A stretch of 64,000 nt of DNA, taken from assembly GCF_949628265.1 (NCBI RefSeq), contig NC_088790.1, positions 33,112,545-33,176,544 of the forward strand, given 5' to 3'. Positions 25,331 to 36,470 of this stretch are shown piece after piece (positions within the stretch are counted from its first letter, which is position 1; each line of letters opens with the position of its first letter). The DNA is from Cloeon dipterum. Its lineage: Eukaryota; Arthropoda; Insecta; Ephemeroptera; Baetidae. The notes beneath the pieces were generated by a model. The model saw only the letters and a list, made by a program, of their open reading frames with translations. It was not told the DNA's origin and did not search any database. The position numbers and the translations under genes were made by a program.

Positions 25331-26484
25331 GTTGAAACTTGCGACTGTCACAGGAATCGACTTTGAGTGCCCGGCGCGCAGCTTTTGTCCTTTTGAAGCG
25401 ACTATTTTCCGAGCCTGATTGTGAGAATGGCCGGCCGGCAAGTGTGAATTTGAATGAATTATTTACTCAGATTGTGTGTGTCTAGTTGAATGAAGATTTT
25501 ATTCGAGTGGCTGCGTGGTCGTGGTCGCGGTGCATGCCGGCCGAGTTTCTGAATTAAATTTACTGCCGTGTTTGTTTGATTAACAATTGATATGTGGAAT
25601 CGGCTGGTGCTGGTGCGCCGTCAAACGAGCTCGCGTTGTGGCGAAAGCGAAATTTGAATACTAATTAATTCGCGGCGTCTCGTTACAAAAGCAGCCGCTC
25701 GATTCGCTCTCTTGGCGACGCGACCGAAATAATAATCGAGTGTCGCGTTTTTGTCGCGCCGCATTAGCAGTAATCGAGCGTACGAAAGCCGCTTTTCCAG
25801 GTATCCCGGCCGCAATTTGTCTCCGGCTGCGCGCGCGCGATCAATCGTCGTGTCCCCTGGACTGACCTGGCCTTTGCCGACGCGACCAAATCACAATTCG
25901 CCAAAGCTGCGGCACGACGAACGGCAAACAAATTTATATTTATACCATCCGTCGAAAAGAACAATAATTGGCATCTGCGTCTTTGATCGGCAAAAAAGAT
26001 CGAGTCTGCACGCGTGACTTATTGCATAATTCAATTACGTGACGACCCTGAATGCCGCCATCGCTCGCTGCTGTCCTGCCTTCCCTCTTGCGCACGGAGA
26101 CCGTACTGCGCATGTGCTTGGGTTTAACGGGCATGCGCAGAAGCTGCTGAAGAGTCGGAAATACGCGCAGAGCCGTTTCACCAAGTTCACGGACTGATTA
26201 CTGGCCATTTTTCAGCAATCCCGACGCATGCGCAGTGAACGCATCGCGGATGGGGGCCTTGTGGAAGGTCACGGGACGACGACGGGGGTATTTTTTATTC
26301 GGCCTGGGGGAATCTAGCGAGGCGGAATTAATTCTGCGGCTTTGGGCCGTGGCTCCCGCGCGGTTTGGGCCTGATGTCTGATTGGCTTTATTACTCACAC
26401 GCGCAGTGACTCACCTTTCAATATTGAATTTCGCGGTTCAAACTGGCTCTCGCTCGCTATCTCGGTCGAATCCGCGCTAATCGC
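25331..26484. other. Unique, partly GC-rich stretch without recognised genes
   Basis: Short open frames occur on both strands and none has a clear domain. Near 26106-26235 there are three close matches to the palindromic word GCGCATGCGC used by NRF1-type factors, which are listed separately. Confidence 0.4.
26106..26235. promoter_or_regulatory. Cluster of NRF1-like palindromic motifs
   Basis: CTGCGCATGTGC at 26106, GCATGCGCAG at 26131 and CGCATGCGCAG at 26225 match, or nearly match, the NRF1 consensus YGCGCAYGCGCR. NRF1 sites cluster in promoters of animal housekeeping genes. No transcription start or exon can be tied to it here, so the role is a guess. Confidence 0.3.
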
Positions 26485-26720
26485 GCGAAAAATAGGAAAA
26501 ATAGTTGGGCCGCATGGGAAAGAAGAAACAAAGTCGTCTCGAGAAATGCGTGTGCAGATTAGCGGCGCATCCATCAAAGTGTCTGCGCGGCGCGGTCGTT
26601 GCGCCCCTGCGCCCGCGATTGAAAAATCGCCCCTCGGCCGACAGAGGCCAAGTGTGACACAGCTCCATTCACTCGCCTCTTTCTTCCTTTCGCCACCCAC
26701 ACGCAAAAGCCGAATCAATC
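26485..26720 (+). repeat. Paralogue of the element-1 left flank without the element
   Basis: It is homologous to 18070-18290, including GCCCCTCGGCCGACAGAGG and CGCAAAAGCCGAATCAATC. After 26720 this copy lacks the GC triplet tract and palindrome and runs into ordinary sequence, so it resembles a site without the insertion. Confidence 0.8.
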
Positions 26721-27689
26721 GTACGCCGCCGTCTTCATTTTCCACGATTCCCAGCAGCCTCGCCTTCGTTTCCACCCTTTATCGCTTCCTCTTTCATTTC
26801 CTTTCTTAAGCATTTTTTTCTTTCGTTGCGTCTATATGAGTCAAACATTATTATTGGTTCGTATTCAATATATGTAGTTTCGGTTCAGCATACAATTAGC
26901 GGTCGAGAAAATGAATAAACCAATTGTTGGTTTATTACTTCCCAAGCTTTATTTTTACTTTATGCTGGACTGAATTGAAAGAAAAAATCGCTATCAATTG
27001 TTGGAAAGGTAATAGAAAATAAAAAATACCAATAAAAAACAACGGTGAAATATCAGTCAGAGATATATCTGCAAAACGCTCAAACGAACAGAGCAATTTG
27101 CGCTTTGAAATTGAAGCTTCTTTGATGCAAAGTGCCATTGACTGCGCCCGCAGATAAACGCAGAGTTGAGTTGTCGCGCGATTTTCGGCCTCTATTTTTA
27201 ATTTTGAACGCGCAGAGCAGAGAGAGAGAGGAAGCGAGTATATTGAAATCAGTGCGCGTCCACACTTGGATGCAATCTTTCCGCAGCTCTAAAAATCACG
27301 GGCTCGTCGAAAGCGCCTCAAATTTTTCGAATCCACGACTTTTCTCGCCGCAGCTCAAATTAACACTCGCCGCTTTTCATTACTCACTTTCGGCGGCAGT
27401 ATTTGAGCCACCTTAATTAATGGCATGTTTTGCAAAACTGTTTTACAATGGCTGCAAACATCTTATCTGAAAAATTAAAACTTAATTAATATCTTACTGT
27501 AATTCAATTTTTAACCAATATCAGCAAGTTGAAAGAGCGCACACAAAATGAACAGCAAAAGAAAATCAAGATCGCGAGTTGGCAAAAAATAAAATTGAGG
27601 GATGTGAGTTGCGCAGGCAATGGACTTCGTGGACTAATTATGTACACTTTATGTATTGTCACATGGCTGCACATCATACAGTGTGTTTT
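26721..27689. other. Unique stretch, no gene recognised
   Basis: AT-rich in the first half and mixed in the second. No domain-bearing open frame, repeat partner or RNA gene was seen. Confidence 0.4.
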
Positions 27690-29579
27690 TCACTCCGCGC
27701 GGCTGGCCAATTGAATTTATTGCCAAAATTAAGCGAAAAGAAGCACGTAGCGCCTGCTTCCTCGCGGATTGTCCGCCACCGCCGCACACACGGCCTCCAA
27801 AACGAAAATGGCTGTAGAAGTATAGTGTAAAATAATCAGTTTTTCTTTAATTCATGGCCAGAAATTTATTTGAAAATATGCTCAAAGTTTGCGGACCCAA
27901 ATCACCTTAATTTAATTCGTGGTGATGAATTACCTTAATAATAATACCAGTTTGGCCCTAAATCAATGAGAGCATAACGCAAAATTGGCAATCGAGTCAC
28001 GCGAGGTACGAAGAGCGCGAGAATGAAGTTAAAGAAGCGGTTTAAAACTCTCCTGACCTGATTCGTAAGCGGGCTCGGTCCCTGACGCCCGACGTCACGC
28101 CCACGGAGGCCACACTGCTCTTCAGGGACATCAGGGACGCGCAGGAAGTCCGCGCGTTGAAACGTAAAGACCGAATTCTCAAATTCTTTCCGTCAACAAT
28201 GAACACTCAAATTCGCGGCGACTATGAAACAGATTAATTGTTGGTTTGTTGACTGCATTTTTGGGTATTTGAGATAAATAGACACGTAGCTCCTTTTTGT
28301 TGTTGTGATTGTTACGTCACTGACAACAAATAAGGGCAAGCGGGATAAATTTTAGTTTGTTAGCGCTGAATCTGAATGTGCACGAATGTGAAGAGCGAGT
28401 TGTATGTTGTGCCGGGCAGCACGCGTGTTTCGCCGGTTGCGTAACACGCGTCAGTCTCGCCTCGGCGGGAGACTGCGTCCTCTTCTCGTTAAAAATAGAG
28501 ACACGCGCTCTGGACTCTCCACGTTGCGCTCTTGCAGCAAGTCATTTGTCAGTGTCGGTTTCGGTCTGCTACTTTATGAGCAAGCATATTCTTTTCAAAC
28601 TTAATTATGCTGGATCGAGGAAGGATTTTCAATTTAAAGATGACCTACTCGTCGAAACATTTTCTTTTCTCTTCTGTTTCACGATATCTATTAACGCACA
28701 CCAAATAATCAAGATTTTTATTTTGCGTTTTCATAAATTAGAACCAATTTAGACTAATTAGTGCCAATGAAACGAGGCATCAAATTAAAAAGCAAACCTG
28801 AATACAATCTATAGTTTGTAATGGAGAAAGGGGCTGATAAAATTAAGGATGGTAGTAGAAAATAATTTAAATTAAATTTGAATCTGGTTCCCTTCGACCG
28901 GAATGCCGCTGCAGCGCGCCACGAGCGTGGAATTGCGTCGTTTGCGTTGTGGCACTGCTCTGCGCACGTCTCGCGCCTGCCACAGCGCGAGACGTGCGCA
29001 AATTCGGCGACAGGGCCGACTACTGCGCCGTCGCCGACGAGCAGCAGCCGGCGCCTTCGCCTGCCTGCTCCTCGGATTTGCCTTCGCCGCTGAAATCGCC
29101 GCCAAACCTTTGCACGAACGACTGCTACACCTCGAACAGAATTGATTGTTTGGCCCAAATCTATTACTCTATTTTGATTTATAATAGCAGAAGCCGATTT
29201 TGTGTCGTGCGCTGCGTTCAAACGCGCTGCAGGCAAACTCTCTTTCCTGTAGGTCAGCCGACACCGAGTTGCGACTTCGGCCAACGCTTCTGCAAACTTT
29301 ATTCCGTGCTCTATTTAGTTTGCAGTTTTTTATTGCAAAATATTTGGAGCCGACGAGAGAGCAATGATGAGCGAGAGTGTACCAGAAATGGAGCATTTTC
29401 CTGACGTGAATGACAGATTAAATTTATTTCCGTAAAATATTTAATTTAACCGCATTAATATTTATTAAGAAAAGAAAAATTTCCAAGCGTTGGAAATAAC
29501 ATGCGATAGTTCATTGACTGTGATTTTTTAACAGCAAAGAAAACAAAAGGGAATTGGATTTGTTTGCTATTCATGCACA
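27690..29579 (+). repeat. Duplicated block G (copy 1)
   Basis: It matches 44813-47179. Long shared runs include GAAGCACGTAGCGCCTGC, GGTCCCTGACGCCCGACGTC and GTTGTGCCGGGCAGCACGCG. Copy 2 carries about 620 extra bases (about 45060-45680), while copy 1 carries an extra stretch near 28800-28900. Short open frames occur in both copies, but frameshifts and indels between copies give no sign of coding constraint. A 16-bp perfect hairpin lies at 28961-29000 in this copy only. Confidence 0.88.
28961..29000. repeat. Perfect 16-bp hairpin private to block G copy 1
   Basis: TGCGCACGTCTCGCGC at 28961-28976 is exactly complementary to GCGCGAGACGTGCGCA at 28985-29000, across an 8-base loop. The paralogue near 46583-46602 has only the right-hand half. 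Confidence 0.9.
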
Positions 29580-29815
29580 TTTCATAGTTTTTTTTTTATT
29601 TGTATTTTATCCTTTTATCATTTTGGTTGGCCAAACCTTTGTCGAAACGAACCAAAAGGCAAATTTTCGATGAGATATTTATTTTTGTTAATTTTTTTGC
29701 CTCAATCTTACCTGCACCAGAGGGAAAAAATTAACAAAATCGATGCGGGTGCGCAAGCAGCGTTTCGAATGGCCTATCTTTTAATTGTAACTGTAACGGT
29801 GCCGCACGCGACACG
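29580..29815 (+). repeat. Outer left-end module L (copy 1)
   Basis: A conserved module found just left of elements 2, 3 and 4 (29580, 39645, 47180), with a weaker trace at 50335. Landmarks are TTATCCTTTTATCATTTTGG, CCAAAAGGCAAATTTTCGATG and a GAGGGAAAAAATTAA word, ending near GCCGCACGC. It may be the true outer left end of the element or a shared flank. Confidence 0.8.
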
Positions 29816-29899
29816 GCTCCAGCAGCCTCTTTCCTCGCTGCTCACGCGACTCACGCTTCCACCAGCAGCCGTCTCCGTTTCGACCTCTCCTCTCCCACC

Positions 29900-30115
29900 G
29901 CCTCGAATTGCCCTCTCCGCCTCCACCACCTCCGCCAACACCTCGGCCGCCTCCACCACCGCTCCCTCCGCCTCCGCCGCCTCCACCACCGCTCCCTCCG
30001 CCGCCTCCGCCTCCACCTCCTCCACCTCCGCCGCAACCGCCGCCGCCGCCAACACCTCGGTCGCCTCCACCACCGCTCCCTCCGCCTCCGCCGCCGCTTC
30101 CAACGCCGCCACGCT
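29900..30115. repeat. GC-rich triplet tract at left end of element 2
   Basis: CCTCCGCC and CCACCACCGCTC units in irregular tandem. The overlapping open frames (proline-rich, alanine/serine-rich or glycine-rich on the other strand) are by-products of the repeat. Confidence 0.9.
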
Positions 30116-32703
30116 CGACGGCTGCTCGGCGTCGTCCGACCTGGTCTTCGCCAGAGCCTGCTGCGCCTTGTTGATCCGCTCCTTCCGTCTCCGTGGTCTT
30201 CGGGTCCGTCTTCGCTGCTCCTATTCCTCTCCTTCCTTCAGTCCGCCAGTCCTCCTCCTCCAGTCCCTCGCGTCCTCCAAGTCCTCCAGATCCAGATCCA
30301 TTATAATCCATGGGAAAGCAGCTCCTTTTATTAATTTAGCCCGACATCTAAATCTAGTTTACAAAATCCTTTCAACAATTCATGAAAATTACGCTAAATT
30401 AAAAACATTTTTTATTCCATTCAAATTCGCTTTAAATCATTTATTAAACAAAGAAAACCCTGTTAAATGTTATTATAAAAAAAATAAATTTAAATTCATT
30501 TTTTTTAATTTCGTAAAATAAATTAAAATCAATATCAGTTAATAACTGAGGAACTAAATTTAAAAGCGAACAAAAAAAATATTTATCCAATTCTGATAAC
30601 CATTTGAAATAATTAAATTTCCTTTGAATTCAATATATTAAAATTCTGAGGCTTAATTAATATTTTGCTGAAATCAAATAAATAAATAAAATATTTTTAA
30701 TATGATTATAAATAAATAAAACATTAATTAATATATTAAAACTTTATTAAAATAAAATGTTTAACATTAATATTAATTCGAAAAATTATAATTCTGTTGA
30801 AATGTGTTTCTGTTAAGTGCAATTTTCAGTTACCCACTGCCATAATTGCACAAAATTGTTCTTAAGCATAATTTTAAATTCTTCCTACGTAAAATTTAAT
30901 CTGAAATCTACAGTTATAAAATTATATTACCTAAGGCAAAATTCATTTTTTCCATTTTGAAATCTCCAAATTATTAAAACAAGATTAATTATAACGTCAA
31001 AAACACATCTGCGCTCCAGAGGAGATTGAGAACAGTCTATAGCGGTTGATAGATTTTGAAATTCTGGTTTTTAAATCCCTAGATGAGGAATTGTAAAAAT
31101 CTCAAAAAGTTAAATAGATTTCTTTTTTTGCGAGTTTTTTTTTTAAACTTCGAACCTCAAATTTCTGAGGTTCTGAGCATCTCAATTACCAAATCTACCT
31201 ACCGTTGGACTCGTTTCAATCTCCTCTGACCAGTTGGAGGGTTTAAAAGGCGCTTAAACTCATCCCCTTTCATCCCCAGTGCCACAATTTTAACAATAAG
31301 CGACCACCGTCCCTGTCGCCGCTCCTTGTTTTGCATCTTTCGAGCTGTGTGACATCTTATTGGTAGAGAGCAAGCTCCCCAAAACCGATTTGTTGGTTAG
31401 AGCAGGTCAAGTCGAGTGCAACGGTGGGTAATTTCTTCAATTGTGACCCTTAAAACCCGAGTTTTGGAGTTGGAAAAATGACAAAATTTAAAAAATGTGC
31501 AATTTTTTGAGTTTTTTTTAGTATTTCCACCTCCAAATCTCGGGTTCCATTTATCAGACTTGCAGAAACTATCAACCATTGCACTCGACTTGACCTGCTC
31601 TGACAAAAAGGTCGGTTTGGGGAGCTTGCTCTCCGTCAATAAGATGTCACACAACTCGAAAGATGCAAAACACGGAGCGGCGACAGGAACGGCGGTGTCG
31701 GCGGCCGCTTGTTATTAAAATTTTGGCATTGGGGATGAAAGGGGATGAGTTTAAGCTACTTATAAACCCTCAAACTGCTCAGAGGAGATTGAGACGTGTC
31801 CAACGGTAGTTAGATTTGGTAATTGAGATGCTCAGAACCCGAGATTTGGCGTTTCAAAGTTTCAAAATCGCGTGAAAAAACAATTTTTTAATTTTTTTAA
31901 TTTTTGCCTGATCCCGCATTTTAACAATCAGAATTTCAAAATCCATCACTAGACTGTTCTCAATCTCCTCAGAAGCACAGTTTTGTTTTTCACGCTGTTA
32001 ATAATATTTTTTTAATATTTTGAGCTTTCAAAATTGAGACAAACGCACTCGCCTAGAGATAAAAATATTTTATTGCTGGTAGTTTCAGATGAAATTAGAG
32101 TTTGAAAATTTTTAAATTGATATAGAGCAATTTTTGTGCGATTACGGAGAAGGGTTAATGAATTAAAATTTGCACTTCAAAAGAAACACCGAAAAATATT
32201 TCAACACGATTATAATTTTTAGAATTAAATAATAACAATAATTATTTTATTTAAATCTATATTTAATTTGATAATTAATTTTTTATCTATTTATATTAAT
32301 ATTCGGCGTATTTATTTTTGTTAACTGAATTTAAGCTTAATAATAAGGACGCCTTAGGATTTTTATAAATGGAATTTAAATAAAATTTTAATGTTTTAAA
32401 ATGGTTATCAGTATTATATAAATAATTTTTTGGTTAGATTTAATGCTTAGTTCTGAATTAATGTAATGGATTTAATTTTATTGTATTTTATCGGATTTCA
32501 ATATTTATTATTTAATTTTCTTTGAAATATATTCAAATTTAACCGCGTTTTCTTTGTATTATAAATTTTTACTCAGCAAATTTAAATTTAAAGGTAAAAT
32601 TCTTGAATTTCAACATAATTTTTATATATTTTTCAATGGATTTGTAAACTAGATTAAGATTTCGGACTAAATTAATAAAATGAGCTGCTTTCCCATACGC
32701 TGA

Positions 32704-33171
32704 CACGGATCTGGAGGACTTGGACGTGGACTACGAGGAGGACTGGAAAGGACTGGAGGGATGGCCTGGAGGACAACAACCGGCGGAGAAGAAGGATGTC
32801 TGGAGCAGCCAAGACTGACATGAAGACCCCGGAGTGCGTCGCAAACGAGAAGTTGGTGCGGCGCCTGGACGCGACGGAGCAGATCAACGAGGCCGAGATG
32901 ACCGCGCAGAAGACCCTGGCGAAGACCAGGTTGGACGCGGCCGAGCAGCCGGTTGGGCTGGAGGAGCTTGAATCGCAACGGACACAGCTGGAAGTTGAGA
33001 TGCGGCAGCTGGAGGCGGCGGCGAGGTGGAGGCGGTGGCCAAGTGGAGGTGGCTGCCAGGTGATGCCGGCGAGGTGCCGGCGGATCGTCGCGCGCGCCTG
33101 CTGGAGACGCAGGAGGCGCTGGCCACCACGGAAAAGACCAGCACTACGAATTGGTGCACACAAGGCACCGA
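32704..33171 (+). pseudogene. Right-arm coiled-coil gene fragment of element 2
   Basis: The shared start codon is ACG at 32704, followed by DLEDLDVDYEEDW. Farther on, another frame reads ERINEA-like EQINEAEMTAQKTLAKTRLD, then EELESQRTQLEVEMRQLEA, with clear heptad spacing of leucine. LLETQEALATTEK appears in yet another frame at about 33100. The pieces are consistent with one coiled-coil protein broken by frameshifts. No protein family is recognised with confidence. Confidence 0.6.
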
Positions 33172-35550
33172 CCACGAATTCCCGCGTCTAATTAATAACT
33201 GCACTTTGTTACTCTCGTGCAGGCAGGCGGCCGCGTCGGCGGACGCTGGTAGCGAGTGGCCAATTTCCGGCTGCCACTTTTAATCCGAACATCAATCTAC
33301 TCTCGCCGCTGTTGCGCGACTGCAAGCCCTTTTTCACCAACCTCTATTAGCGAGAGATGCGGAAAAAGAAAAAAAGGGTAAAACAGGAGTTTGAATGCTG
33401 GTTGCGTGTCGCGTGTGTCGATGCTTTTCAACCGCGACAGCGAGGTTCAAAGGTCCGACGCGTGCCGTGTGTGGCAATTTTTCTGGGGGCTTTTCGCTCA
33501 TTCACTCGATGTTTAGAATTTGACGCCAAACAGCGCCGATTTTCCCTTCCTCACAATTAAATCAATTAAATGAACTGTTTTGTTTTTTCGGAATTTTTCG
33601 TTTTTCAATCGTGCGGTTGCGGTCCTTTTATGTTGTGAAGTAAACGTTTGTCGTTTGCAACGAACCATAGCGATGCTGTTTCGTGCTCCGCTGTTTGCTT
33701 GCATCGTGACGCAAGCACACTTTGTAGTGCGCTTGTTGACGCGTGCGTCTGTTTGAAATTAGTGTCATTTTTCTAATTTCAATTTTCCTGTAGCCTTTAT
33801 GTAGAGCAGACTTGGCGCGCGCATCCAGTCGCACGCAATGGCGAATCGCAACTCGCGGAAATGAAGTGACTAATAATTCACGCTTGGTCAACCGAATACA
33901 AATACACTTTCGCACACTTGAAAGAATCTGCGAGCTGTTGAAACTAAAGTTATGGTTTGGCATTAGGCGTTGCGGCCGCGTGCACGTGCACGTGCTGGCC
34001 CTGTTCGAAAAAATAAGGATGGTGCTTGCAGCTAATCGCCGCCGATTGGTTTTCGTCCGATTCCACCGAGATAATGCCCTCCGAATGCATTCTACTTGGC
34101 ACCGTTCCTTCCGTCCTCATTTTACTTATCGTGTCGGATTGCGGCGAGTGGAAATTCTGTTGGCGGCAGGAATTTCATGTTCAAAGTGATTGCCATTCAT
34201 TTTCTTATTTTTAAACCAATTAGCTGTCTTTGTATCAGAATCCTCTTCAAGTTAGCTCTCTCTTCGAAATTTCGATTTGCCTATATTCAATCAGCACGGG
34301 GATTCCTAAATTAAAAAATAATGCATTCAATATAAATTTGACCCATTTTGAATTAATTAATTGTTTAACATTATTTGTATTGTTATTTTATAAAAATAAT
34401 CCATTTAAAATAAATTCAATTTAGTTAATTTATTGAGTTTGGTGTTAATGCATAATTGATTTGAATTAAATTTATTTTATAATATATGATTTTATAATAT
34501 TTTGAATAAAATTAATTCACGAGCGAATTTCGGTTAGATCGAACTCTTTGATGAAGCCATCTAGATTTTTTAAATTCTTATGATTTTGTGTTAGCTGCAT
34601 GAGCAGCGACTCATGATCAGTGTAATATATCGGCCACAGATGGTGGCAATAATTGATTATTGGCATAATTTCATCAAATGGCAAAGTGACAAAAAATTCA
34701 AAGTGTATATTGTCGCTTTTCTGTCCGCTTTTCTTTTGGCAGCGAACCGCCGCCGCTCCTAGCGCCGCTCCCTACCGCAACGACACACTTTATTGGTGTT
34801 TAAATCGAACCAATTTCACTGCGGCACTTTTCAGCGTTTCATAATTTACGAGCGTCACGTCACAAAATATCGCCTCAAAGGAAGTGCCGGTCTGGCCGCG
34901 CTTTGCTGCTGGACGAGAGACCGCCTTTTGGCTGCTCTTTCGAGCGAGCGAGAGCGATAAAAAAATGATATTAAGTCATTGACAGCCTTTCTCGCATCTT
35001 TGCAACGGTTGAGGTGTAAAAAAGAACGAGATAAAAGCGCTAAAATGGATTTAATTAAACAGACACACAATGAAATTATTGTAATATTTAATTTGCTGTA
35101 CCAGCGTACGTAAGCAATGCATGAGCGCGACCGCCGCTTCCTGCGGCGGCGCTCTCTGTAGGACCGTTTACGCTGTGTGTCTGTTTAATTAAATCTATTT
35201 TTGCGCTTTCATCTCGTTCTTTTTAACACCTCAACCGTTGCAAAGATGCGAGAAAGGCTGCGACGACTGTTCTGGCTGAGAAATCAAACCGTTCCACCCG
35301 TTTCAGTCTCTCAGTCAAAAGCGATCGGCCGCTTCTGGAACTCCACTTGCAGCACGCGGCACTGCAGTCACTCTCCACCAGTTCAAGTGCCTCCTTGACC
35401 AGCTTCGCGAGCTGCAGTTGGCGTTCCATGTCGTGCTTTGAGACTTGCTCGAGGCATTGGCACTTTCGGTGCACGCCGTCCCACTCGCTCAGCTCCGTCT
35501 CAAGCTGGCGCACGTGGTCCGCCGCCTCCGCGCACGCCTCCTGCCGCACG
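33172..35550 (+). repeat. Duplicated block H (copy 1)
   Basis: It matches 52276-55140 with very few differences. The 64-residue open frame at 34230-34424 is identical in the other copy (53333-53527), and offsets change by only one base over about 900 bp. The main difference is a 491-bp segment present at 54174-54664 and absent here. The identical short frames lie in AT-rich sequence and show recent duplication rather than coding function. Confidence 0.93.
34983..35260. mobile_element. Deleted copy of the 769-bp fold-back element
   Basis: The left arm (CAGCCTTTCTCGCATC onwards) is joined after AAACAGACACACA at 35069 directly to ATGAAATTATTG of the right arm at 35070. Compared with 54087-54855 it lacks 491 bp, that is the inner part of the left arm and the centre. 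Two bases (CA) are shared at the junction. Confidence 0.9.
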
Positions 35551-35690
35551 CTGCCCTCCGCGCGCGACGGCTGCTCGGCCGCGTCCGACCTGGTCTTCGC
35601 CAGGGGCTGCTGCGCCTCGTTGATCCGCTCCGTCCGTCTCGGCGGGGTCTTCGGGTCCGTCTTCGCTGCTCCTGTCCTTCCTTCAGTCCT
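35223..35690 (-). pseudogene. Coiled-coil fragment in the left arm next to block H (copy 1)
   Basis: The minus-strand reading contains ERINEAQQPLAKTRSDAAEQ, then HVRQLETELSEWDGVHRKC and QLQLAKLVKEALELVESDC, a convincing helical coiled-coil pattern open for over 100 codons from 35549. The same sequence at 54818-55297 is open over 159 codons, including the family's AAKTDPKTPPRRTER segment. It may be the least damaged copy of the gene carried by the palindromes, with its 3' end overlapping the fold-back element's right arm. Partner and function are unknown. Confidence 0.5.
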
Positions 35691-36470
35691 CCACCTCCAC
35701 CTCCAGTCCAGTCCCTTATTGCGTCCTCCAAGTCCTCCAGATCTATGCTAACATTCTGGAATACAGCTCCCTATATTAATTTAGCCTTGTACCTTAAGCC
35801 TTTTTACAAATCCAATCATAAATGAGTCGAAATTATTCTGATATTCATGAAATTTACCTTAAAGTTCCGGTAAAATTTCATTTTAAAAAGGAAAAAATAT
35901 GAATTAAATTCATTAAAATAATCTCTAGTTAATAATTTCCGAATTAAACATAAGATCGAACCAGAAAACTATTTACCCAATTCTCATAACCAATTGAAAC
36001 TGTTAAATATACTTCGCATGCAACTTATTTAAATTTTATTGCATTTATTTAATTCAGTTAAAATTCGATAAATAATAATAAAAATTTTCAGTATTTATGT
36101 AAAATTATAGTAATTTCAATAATAATTTAAAAGTATTATGAAATGAATATTAAGTGTTAATATTTATTCGAATATATTAAGATAATCCTGTTATCCGGGT
36201 TAAGGGGTGTTTGCTTGCTCTCCATCCACATCAAGTTGGCATACAGTTTTAAAGATGCAACAGTGAGCGGTAGTCCCTCTTTTTCTAAATTGTATAGCAA
36301 TGGGGATGAAGAGGGATGAGCGTTAGCACCCCCTAAACCCTTCTGCTGCTCAGGGGGGATTGAGGCAAGTTATACGGGATGTAAATTTTGCATTTGTGAT
36401 GCTCAGAACCCGAGATTTGGAGGTTCAAAGTTTCGAAAACGCGAGAAAATAATTAATTTTATTTTATTTT
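35551..36470. mobile_element. Truncated palindromic element (centre deleted)
   Basis: The left GC-rich end (35560-35800) and part of the AT-rich arm (35800-36190) join directly to a right-half core module (GGGTTAAGGGGTGTTTGC, GCAATGGGGATGAAGAGGG, GGGGGGATTGAGGCAAG). The left module and axis are missing. The right half is closest to that of element 1 (20285-20530) and runs straight into block I copy 2. Confidence 0.82.

Larger units (their letters stand above)
29780..33171. mobile_element. Long palindromic element 2
   Basis: Inverted repeat with its axis near 31.5 kb. The left GC-rich end is 30110-30350 and the right is 32650-33170. AT-rich arms lie at 30350-30940 and 32090-32650, with core modules at 30940-31490 and 31510-32040. 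The dyad is clear from GCCACAATTTTAACAATAAGC at 31281 against GTTATTAAAATTTTGGCATTGG at 31711. The right end belongs to a subtype (CCCATACGCTG, CGGCGGAGAAG, TGCGTCGCAAACG) shared with elements 4 and 5, while the left end is of the common subtype. It has no transposase. Confidence 0.8.

Noticed and set aside
29670..30521. Open frame of 283 codons
   Set aside because: It runs through module L, a CCTCCGCC tract and the AT-rich arm of element 2. It has no domain, and the equivalent regions at 39.9 and 47.4 kb do not preserve its frame.
32090..32650. Possible LTR or LINE tail in the AT-rich arms
   Set aside because: No reverse transcriptase, primer-binding site, polypurine tract or poly(A) end was seen, and the symmetry is inverted rather than direct.
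33812..34189. 125-codon frame shared with 52915-53292
   Set aside because: Nearly all differences between the copies are amino-acid-changing, there is no domain, and an antisense frame is equally open; duplicated non-coding DNA is the simpler reading.
34230..34424. 64-codon frame identical in two places
   Set aside because: The identity reflects recent duplication of block H. The sequence is AT-rich with no coding signature, and synonymous change cannot be assessed.
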